DNA from: an uncultured beta proteobacterium
Lineage (GTDB): Bacteria > Pseudomonadota > Gammaproteobacteria > Burkholderiales > Burkholderiaceae_C
DNA: 5,348 nucleotides
Assembly (NCBI GenBank): GCA_903914985.1
Contig: CAIWRE010000423.1
Span: 1-5,348, forward strand
Direction: 5' to 3'
Position 1 is the stretch's first letter. Each line of letters opens with the position of its first letter. The translations under genes and the position numbers were made by a program. Shown here piece by piece: positions 1 to 5,348 of the stretch. The notes below the pieces were generated by a model. It did no database searches and was not told the DNA's origin. It saw only the letters and a program-made list of their open reading frames with translations.

Positions 1-1264
1 CGAGCTCATCCCCACGGCCAAGGCCTTTCAGCTGATGACCTTGCTGCGCGGTCTGGATGTGGAAGAGCTCTCCAAAGCCGAACTCACTGGAGAGTGGGAA
101 TACAATCTCGCGCTGATGGAGCAAGGCAAGCTCAAGCGCGAGGTGTTTATGGCGGAAATTGCCGCCATGACCGAGCGCATGGTGCGCAAAGCCAAAGAGT
201 ACGACCGCGACACCATTCCAGGGGATTACGCCACGCTGTCAGCGCCTTGCCCCAAGTGCGGCGGTATCGTGCGCGAAAACTACCGCCGCTACACCTGCAC
301 CGGCGCCACAGGCAATGAAGAAGGCTGCGGCTTTTCCTTTGGCAAATCACCTGCCGGGCGCACCTTTGAGCTGGCAGAAGTCGAGCAGTTCATGACCGAC
401 CGCAAGATCGGGCCCTTGGACGGTTTTCGCAGCAAAGCCGGTTGGCCGTTCACGGCAGAGATGGTGATTAAGTTTGACGATGAGACCCGGAACTACAAGC
501 TGGAGTTCGACTTTGGTGACGACAAAGCGGGCGAGGAATCGGGTGAACTGATTGATTTTTCGCAACAGCAATCCTTGGGCGCCTGCCCCAAGTGCGGCGG
601 CAGCGTGTTTGAACATGGCAAAAACTATGTGTGCGCGCGCTCGGTGCCCACGCTGGAACAGGCCACACCCAGCTGCGACTTCAAGAGCGGCCAAATCATC
701 TTGCAGCAACCCATTGCCCGCGAGCAGATGGAGAAGTTGCTGGCCACCGGCAAAACCGATTTGCTGGACAAATTTGTCAGCATGCGCACACGCCGCGCCT
801 TCAAGGCCATGCTGGCCTGGGACGCGGCGGCCGACAAAGTGAACTTTGAATTTGCACCCAGCAAATTTCCGCCACGCAAAACTGCTGCGGGCACGCCCGC
901 CACAACAAAAGCCGCTGTTGCCAAAACTGCGGCCAAGACGCCCGCGAAAAAAGCAGCCGCGAAAGTAGCGGCTAAGAAAGCACCGGCCAAAAAGGTCGCC
1001 GTCAAAACCGCCAAAGCCCCGCGCAAAACCACCGCCGCCAGCGCCAAGCAGCCCAGCGCCGCTTTGGCTGCCGTGATCGGTGATGTGGCCGTGGCGCGCA
1101 CCGAAGTGATTCGCCTGCTGTGGGACTACATCAAGGCCCAGGGACTGCAAGACCCGGCCAACAAGCGCACCATCCATGCTGACGCCAAGTTGCAGGCCGT
1201 GTTTGGCAAGCCGACGGTGGACATGTTTGAGCTGGCCGGCATTGTCGGCAAGCACCTGAGCTGA
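1..1264 (+). CDS. topB: DNA topoisomerase III, C-terminal part, with H1-like tail and SWIB domain (5' end outside window)
   Basis: The gene enters from the left edge; the first full codon is at position 2, leaving 420 visible residues before the TGA at 1262. Type IA topoisomerases cut and rejoin one DNA strand and decatenate DNA. The Toprim domain and active-site tyrosine lie upstream and cannot be checked. The visible part opens with the end of the type IA core (LTGEWE at 89-106). Two zinc-ribbon/C-terminal repeat units follow, each starting CPKCGG: cysteines at 248, 257, 296 and 323, then at 584, 593, 632 and 674. After the second unit (ending near 860) come a Lys/Ala-rich linker (about 878-1033) and a SWIB-like domain (about 1055-1261). 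E. coli TopB (653 aa) has neither of these last two parts, so the fusion is a lineage feature. The ATG at 35 is internal, because the frame stays open to the window edge. Family assignment is firm; TopB rather than TopA rests on the overall style of the C-terminus. Confidence 0.88.
   Translation, partial: ELIPTAKAFQLMTLLRGLDVEELSKAELTGEWEYNLALMEQGKLKREVFMAEIAAMTERMVRKAKEYDRDTIPGDYATLSAPCPKCGGIVRENYRRYTCTGATGNEEGCGFSFGKSPAGRTFELAEVEQFMTDRKIGPLDGFRSKAGWPFTAEMVIKFDDETRNYKLEFDFGDDKAGEESGELIDFSQQQSLGACPKCGGSVFEHGKNYVCARSVPTLEQATPSCDFKSGQIILQQPIAREQMEKLLATGKTDLLDKFVSMRTRRAFKAMLAWDAAADKVNFEFAPSKFPPRKTAAGTPATTKAAVAKTAAKTPAKKAAAKVAAKKAPAKKVAVKTAKAPRKTTAASAKQPSAALAAVIGDVAVARTEVIRLLWDYIKAQGLQDPANKRTIHADAKLQAVFGKPTVDMFELAGIVGKHLS
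878..1033 (+). repeat. Low-complexity Lys/Ala-rich coding stretch (histone H1-like linker)
   Basis: This segment of topB encodes about 52 residues made almost only of Ala, Lys, Thr, Pro and Val. It has repeated AK, AKK and PAKK units, about fourteen lysines and no acidic residue. The DNA repeats gcc/gcg and aaa/aag codons irregularly, with no exact long tandem unit. Similar tails occur in bacterial histone H1-like proteins and usually bind DNA without sequence specificity. A flexible, DNA-binding linker between the topoisomerase body and the SWIB domain is the inferred role. Confidence 0.8.
1055..1261 (+). other. SWIB/MDM2-like domain coding region at the 3' end of topB
   Basis: The last 69 residues of the topoisomerase match the SWIB pattern. 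They show an opening VIGD, the RTEVIRLLWDYIKAQGLQDP helix-turn segment, NKRTI, then a lone acidic-rich turn and VDMFELAGIVGKHLS. SWIB domains occur in eukaryotic SWI/SNF subunits, as stand-alone bacterial proteins, and fused to the C-terminus of chlamydial TopA. Their bacterial role is poorly defined; a link to chromatin-like or nucleoid DNA is usually suggested. I recognised it by motif, not by a profile search. Confidence 0.85.
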
Positions 1265-1274
1265 GCACGCCGCA

Positions 1275-2222
1275 ATGCAATTCACTGAAATCGACGACGA
1301 CTCCGAGCACAGCAGCCATACCCCGGCTGAACGTGCCAAAGCAGCCTCACGCACGACCTGGGTGAGTGTGGTGGTCAACATCGTTTTGTCGGCCACGCAG
1401 ATCGCGGTGGGCGTGTGGGCCAAGTCCCAGGGTTTGGTGGCCGATGGCGTGCACTCGCTCTCAGACCTCGTGGCCGACTTTGTCGTTCTGCTGGCAGGTC
1501 GCCAGAGCCAAAAAGACGCGGACATCGACCACCCCTATGGCCACCAGCGTTTCGAGAACGCAGCCTCGCTGGTGCTGGGCCTGCTGTTGCTGGGCGTGGG
1601 TGCGGGCATGATTTGGTCTGCGGTTGGCAAGCTGGAAACGCCTGCGAGCATTCCCACCGCCCACCCGGTGGCGCTGTGGGTCGCCCTGGCGGCGTTGGCG
1701 GCCAAGGAACTGCTGTTTCGCTACATGTTGCGTGTGGCCAAGATGGTCAAGTCGAGCATGCTGGTGGCCAACGCCTGGCACGCCCGCTCCGACGCCGCAT
1801 CCAGCCTGGTGGTGGGCCTGGGGCTGATCGGCAACCTGATGGGCTACCCCATGCTGGATCCGATTGCGGCGCTGGTCGTGGGTCTGATGGTGGGCCGGAT
1901 GGGCTGGAACTTTGGCTGGGACGCGCTGCACGATCTGATGGACCGCGCCATCGACGAAGAAGAGGTGGAAGCCATCCGCGCCACCTTGCGTGAAACGCCT
2001 GGCGTTGCGGGGGTGCATGACGTGCGCACCCGAAAAATGGGCGACATGGTGGTGGTGGACGCGCACATTGAAGTGGACGCCAACCTCACCGTGGAAGAAG
2101 GCCACAACATTGCGGTGGCCGCGCGCGCCGCCGTCATGCGCCGCCACCGCGTGCTCAACCTCATGACCCATGTGGACCCGGCCCAGCGCCACGACGCGGA
2201 CCACGACGCGGTTCTGCACTAA
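1275..2222 (+). CDS. Cation diffusion facilitator (CDF) family metal efflux transporter
   Basis: This 315-residue inner-membrane protein is predicted to export divalent metal ions in exchange for protons. After a hydrophilic 28-residue N-terminus there are six likely membrane segments (about 29-47, 55-74, 96-117, 130-148, 174-190 and 193-208). The metal site reads H60-x3-D64 in segment 2 (GVHSLSD) and H169-x3-D173 before segment 5 (WHARSD). That HD-HD set is typical of zinc-type CDFs; E. coli FieF has DD-HD. The conserved HPYGH loop is at 86-90. Residues about 216-301 fit the cytoplasmic dimerisation domain, with GVHDVRTRKMGD in its first strand. The last residues are rich in His and Asp (RHDADHDAVLH). 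The ATG at 1275 lies 10 bases after the topB stop, with only a weak GAG upstream, so translation may be coupled. Family is sure; zinc specificity is inferred. Confidence 0.92.
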   Translation: MQFTEIDDDSEHSSHTPAERAKAASRTTWVSVVVNIVLSATQIAVGVWAKSQGLVADGVHSLSDLVADFVVLLAGRQSQKDADIDHPYGHQRFENAASLVLGLLLLGVGAGMIWSAVGKLETPASIPTAHPVALWVALAALAAKELLFRYMLRVAKMVKSSMLVANAWHARSDAASSLVVGLGLIGNLMGYPMLDPIAALVVGLMVGRMGWNFGWDALHDLMDRAIDEEEVEAIRATLRETPGVAGVHDVRTRKMGDMVVVDAHIEVDANLTVEEGHNIAVAARAAVMRRHRVLNLMTHVDPAQRHDADHDAVLH

Positions 2223-2244
2223 CTACTTTTTTGATCGGCGTTTT

Positions 2245-2826
2245 ATGCACCGGACCATTTTTGATACCCCGGTGGTGAACACCGTACTGCGCGGGTTTTC
2301 GCTGGCCTTTCTCAAACTCACCGGCTGGAAAGTGGTGGGCCAATTGCCCCCCAATGGCCGTGCCAGCGTGCTGATTGCCGCACCCCACACCAGCAACTGG
2401 GATTTGCCCTACACCCTGATGGTGGCCTTTGCCTTGCGCCTGAACATTTACTGGATGGGCAAAGAGCAAATCTTCAAGCCCCCGTTTCGCGGGCTGATGA
2501 TGTGGCTGGGCGGCATTCCCATCCGCCGCGAAAGCGCCAACAACGTGGTGGCTGCCTCTGTCGCCGCGCTGCAGGCCGCCGATGGCCCGCTGCAACTGGT
2601 GGTGCCGCCGGAGGGCACACGCAGCAAAGCGCGTTACTGGAAAACCGGTTTTTATTACATCGCCACCAGTGCCCAGGTGCCCATCGTGATGGCCTTTATG
2701 GACTATGGGCGCAAGGTCAGCGGCTTGGGCCCGGTGTTTGAGCCCACGGGTGACATTGAGGCGGACATGGTGGCCATCAAGGCCTTTTACGCGCCCTTCC
2801 AAGGCAAGAACCCGGACCAGTTCTAG
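2245..2826 (+). CDS. PlsC-type lysophospholipid/1-acyl-glycerol-3-phosphate acyltransferase family protein
   Basis: This 193-residue protein carries the hallmark blocks of glycerolipid acyltransferases. The catalytic HX4D is at H48-D53 (PHTSNWD), block II is near G72-F77 (GKEQIF), block III is GGIPIRR at 89-95, the substrate-phosphate block is PEGTRS at 122-127, and block IV is VPIV at 146-149. Such enzymes move an acyl chain from acyl-ACP or acyl-CoA to a lysophospholipid or related acceptor at the inner membrane. The length is below the roughly 240 aa of typical PlsC, so this is a short subfamily. Its acceptor is unknown and it need not be the housekeeping PlsC. I chose the ATG at 2245, 22 bases after the CDF stop, because the family-like sequence begins there. 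An in-frame ATG at 2170 would add 25 unconserved-looking residues and overlap the CDF gene by 53 bases. No strong ribosome binding site decides the matter. Confidence 0.88.
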   Translation: MHRTIFDTPVVNTVLRGFSLAFLKLTGWKVVGQLPPNGRASVLIAAPHTSNWDLPYTLMVAFALRLNIYWMGKEQIFKPPFRGLMMWLGGIPIRRESANNVVAASVAALQAADGPLQLVVPPEGTRSKARYWKTGFYYIATSAQVPIVMAFMDYGRKVSGLGPVFEPTGDIEADMVAIKAFYAPFQGKNPDQF

Positions 2827-2845
2827 GCCGGACCAATCCTGAAGC

Positions 2846-3442
2846 TCAGTGCTTGGCGGCTCGCGTCGTAGCCAAGAGGCTGTCGGTATAGGCAATCGCC
2901 AGCGCGCTGAGCAAAAAGGTGATGTGGATGACGGTCTGCCACATCAACACCTTGACGTCATAGTTGGCGGCGTTGATGAAGGTTTTCAGCAAATGGATAG
3001 AGCTGATGCCGATGATCGCCATGCCGAGTTTGACCTTGAGCACCGAGGCGTTCACATGGTCCAGCCATTCGGGTTGGTCCCGGTGGCCCTCTAAATCCAT
3101 GCGGCTGACGAAGGTTTCATAACCGCCCACGATCACCATGATCAACAGGTTGGAGATCATGACGACGTCAATCAGCGCCAGCACCACCAGCATGATGAGC
3201 GTCTCATTGAGCGCGGTCAGCGGCGCATTGGCCTGGTAGCCCGCGCTTTCCACCAGCGCCTGCAGTGCGGTCTGGCTGCCAAAGGCCGCCTCGAGCAGGT
3301 GCACCAGTTCCACCCAGAAATGGAACACATACACACCTTGTGCCGCGATCAGCCCCAAATACAAGGGTAACTGCAGCCAACGGCTGGCAAAAATCAGCCG
3401 TGGCAGCGGGCGCAAGGGCGCGGGTGGCTTGGACGAGGCCAT
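2846..3442 (-). CDS. yqhA: YqhA/UPF0114 (TIGR00645-type) family inner-membrane protein
   Basis: This 198-residue membrane protein has about four hydrophobic segments (roughly 22-42, 83-107, 138-153 and 170-187). Family signatures are ASRWLQLPLYLG at 19-30, the MVIVGGYETFVSRMD stretch at 102-116, ISSIHLLKTFINA at 146-158, and LMWQTVIHITFLLSA at 166-180. These line up well with E. coli YqhA as I remember it (about 164 aa). The family has no established biochemical function. Compared with E. coli YqhA this protein has a longer N-terminus and roughly 25 extra residues between the first two membrane segments (about 53-78). The ATG lies 9 bases after the gap stop with a Shine-Dalgarno core overlapping that stop, so it is very probably translated from the tkt-gap message. 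Its stop faces the acyltransferase stop across 19 bases. Confidence 0.88.
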   Translation of the reverse strand: MASSKPPAPLRPLPRLIFASRWLQLPLYLGLIAAQGVYVFHFWVELVHLLEAAFGSQTALQALVESAGYQANAPLTALNETLIMLVVLALIDVVMISNLLIMVIVGGYETFVSRMDLEGHRDQPEWLDHVNASVLKVKLGMAIIGISSIHLLKTFINAANYDVKVLMWQTVIHITFLLSALAIAYTDSLLATTRAAKH

Positions 3443-3451
3443 GTAGACGCC

Positions 3452-4450
<999 letters not shown>

Positions 4451-4457
4451 TTTGGGG

Positions 4458-4463
4458 CTCCTT
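4458..4463 (-). promoter_or_regulatory. Ribosome binding site of gap
   Basis: The minus strand reads AAGGAGCCCCAAAATG. The AAGGAG core lies 7 bases before the ATG, an optimal distance. It is the strongest ribosome binding site in the window, fitting a highly expressed central-metabolism enzyme, and it fixes the gap start. Confidence 0.85.
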
Positions 4464-4486
4464 GGAAGTGAAAAATTGAAACTGGT

Positions 4487-5348
4487 TTATTTCTTGCGCT
4501 GCAGCGCTGCCTGCACGGTGTCTGCCACGTTCTCAGGCGTGAAGCCGAAGTGGGTGAACAAGACGGGCGCGGGGGCAGATTCGCCATAGGTGTCAATGCC
4601 CACGACGGCGGTGACGCCATATTTCCACCAACCGTCGGTGGAGCCCATTTCCACCGCAATGCGGGGAATACCGGCGGGCAGGACTTCCGCTTTGTAGGCG
4701 GCGCTTTGCAGATCAAAGGTCGTCGTACTCGGCATGGAGACCACGCGCACTGCAATCTTGCGGGTGGCCAGCAGCTCTTGCGCCTTCAGCGCAAGTTGCA
4801 CTTCAGAGCCGGTGGCGATGATGACTGCCTGTGCTTTCTTCTTCAGGCCCACTTCTGCCGGCTCGGCCAGCACATACGCGCCTTTGCTGATGGCGTCCAG
4901 ACCGCTGGCGTTGGGTGCAGCGGCGGAATCCGCCTTGGGTGCGTAGCTGATGTTTTGGCGCGAAAGCAGCAAGGCGGTAGGCTTGTGGGCGTTTTGCAGC
5001 GCTACGGTCCAGGCCACTGCCGTCTCGGCCGTATCGCCCGGACGCCAAACGTCCAAATTGGGGATCAGGCGCAGCGAGGCGGCATGCTCAATCGACTGGT
5101 GCGTCGGGCCGTCTTCGCCCAAGCCGATGCTGTCGTGGGTGAACACATGGATCACGCGCTGCTTCATGAGCGCCGCCATGCGGATGGCGTTGCGGCTGTA
5201 GTCGCTGAACGTCAAGAAGGTGCCGCCGTAGGGAATAAAGCCACCGTGCAGCGCCACGCCGTTCATGATGGCGGCCATGCCGAACTCGCGCACGCCATAG
5301 TTGATGTGGCGTCCACCCTGGCCGGCTTCGTTTTTGACCACGGCGCCC
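4487..5348 (-). CDS. tkt: Transketolase, C-terminal part (5' end outside window)
   Basis: Transketolase moves two-carbon ketol units between sugar phosphates using thiamine diphosphate, in the pentose phosphate pathway and Calvin cycle. The gene enters from the right edge and ends with TAA at 4487-4489, leaving 286 whole codons. Visible are the end of the pyrimidine-binding domain and the C-terminal domain. Counting from the valine codon at 5339-5341, E19 in YGVREFG fits the cofactor-activating glutamate (E411 in E. coli TktA). F42, F45 and Y48 fit the aromatic pocket. H69, D77 and H81 in THDSIGLGEDGPTHQ fit H461, D469 and H473, and R128 in LSRQN fits R520. All keep the same spacing as in E. 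coli. About 390 N-terminal residues are outside. The apparent start at 5341 is an internal GTG valine, because the frame continues to the edge. gap follows 36 bases downstream. Confidence 0.97.
   Translation of the reverse strand, partial: GAVVKNEAGQGGRHINYGVREFGMAAIMNGVALHGGFIPYGGTFLTFSDYSRNAIRMAALMKQRVIHVFTHDSIGLGEDGPTHQSIEHAASLRLIPNLDVWRPGDTAETAVAWTVALQNAHKPTALLLSRQNISYAPKADSAAAPNASGLDAISKGAYVLAEPAEVGLKKKAQAVIIATGSEVQLALKAQELLATRKIAVRVVSMPSTTTFDLQSAAYKAEVLPAGIPRIAVEMGSTDGWWKYGVTAVVGIDTYGESAPAPVLFTHFGFTPENVADTVQAALQRKK

Noticed and set aside
347..1525. Long open frame on the minus strand (392 codons) opposite topB and the CDF start
   Set aside because: It is antisense to a clearly recognisable topoisomerase/SWIB protein. 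Its product is low-complexity Gly/Phe/Arg text mirroring the Lys/Ala repeat. GC-rich codon bias creates such shadows.
1461..2219. Minus-strand open frame (252 codons) opposite the CDF gene
   Set aside because: The product is His/Val/Gln-rich with no family features, while the plus strand encodes a full CDF protein with all motifs.
2852..2876. Six-base inverted repeat CTTGGC/GCCAAG with a 13-base loop, considered as a terminator for the acyltransferase transcript
   Set aside because: It has no T-run after it on either strand, a long loop, and lies inside the coding end of the yqhA-family gene.
2161..2895. Minus-strand open frame (244 codons) opposite the acyltransferase
   Set aside because: It is antisense to a complete acyltransferase with HX4D and EGTRS motifs and runs into the yqhA-family gene. 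No recognisable domain is present.
4451..4486. AT-rich tkt-gap spacer considered as a separate gap promoter
   Set aside because: Only 36 bases with no recognisable -35/-10 pair. The spacer is explained by a strong ribosome binding site and readthrough from tkt.
4496..4507. Perfect 12-base palindrome GCGCTGCAGCGC near the tkt stop
   Set aside because: It encodes conserved-looking Ala-Leu-Gln-Arg codons and has no T-run downstream on the minus strand, so neither terminator nor operator is supported. Such palindromes are easily formed in GC-rich coding DNA.

Overview
The window looks like ordinary chromosomal DNA of a betaproteobacterium. It is probably from order Burkholderiales, and the style of the proteins suggests family Comamonadaceae. 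This placement is an inference from GC-rich, third-position-biased coding, very tight gene packing, and the GAPDH, transketolase and topoisomerase III sequences. I see no mobile element, tRNA, rRNA, CRISPR array or phage gene.

Left half, plus strand, positions 1-2826: three genes follow each other with 10- and 22-base gaps. First comes the 3' part of a DNA topoisomerase III gene (topB). Its protein continues past two zinc-ribbon/C-terminal repeat units into a lysine/alanine-rich, histone H1-like stretch and then a C-terminal SWIB/MDM2-type domain. Next is a complete cation diffusion facilitator (CDF) metal exporter with an HD-HD metal site, which suggests zinc. Last is a short PlsC-type acyltransferase.

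Right half, minus strand, positions 2846-5348 and read leftwards: the 3' part of transketolase (tkt), then a complete type I glyceraldehyde-3-phosphate dehydrogenase (gap), then a YqhA/UPF0114-family membrane protein. Gaps are 36 and 9 bases. tkt and gap share glyceraldehyde-3-phosphate as a metabolite and sit together as a central carbon (glycolysis, gluconeogenesis, pentose phosphate) unit. The membrane protein appears to be co-translated from the gap message, with its ribosome binding site overlapping the gap stop codon.

The two gene groups converge, with only 19 bases between the facing stop codons and no convincing terminator there. There is no non-coding stretch longer than 36 bases. 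The most notable item is the topoisomerase III C-terminal fusion (H1-like tail plus SWIB). I found no clear sign of an undescribed multi-gene system.
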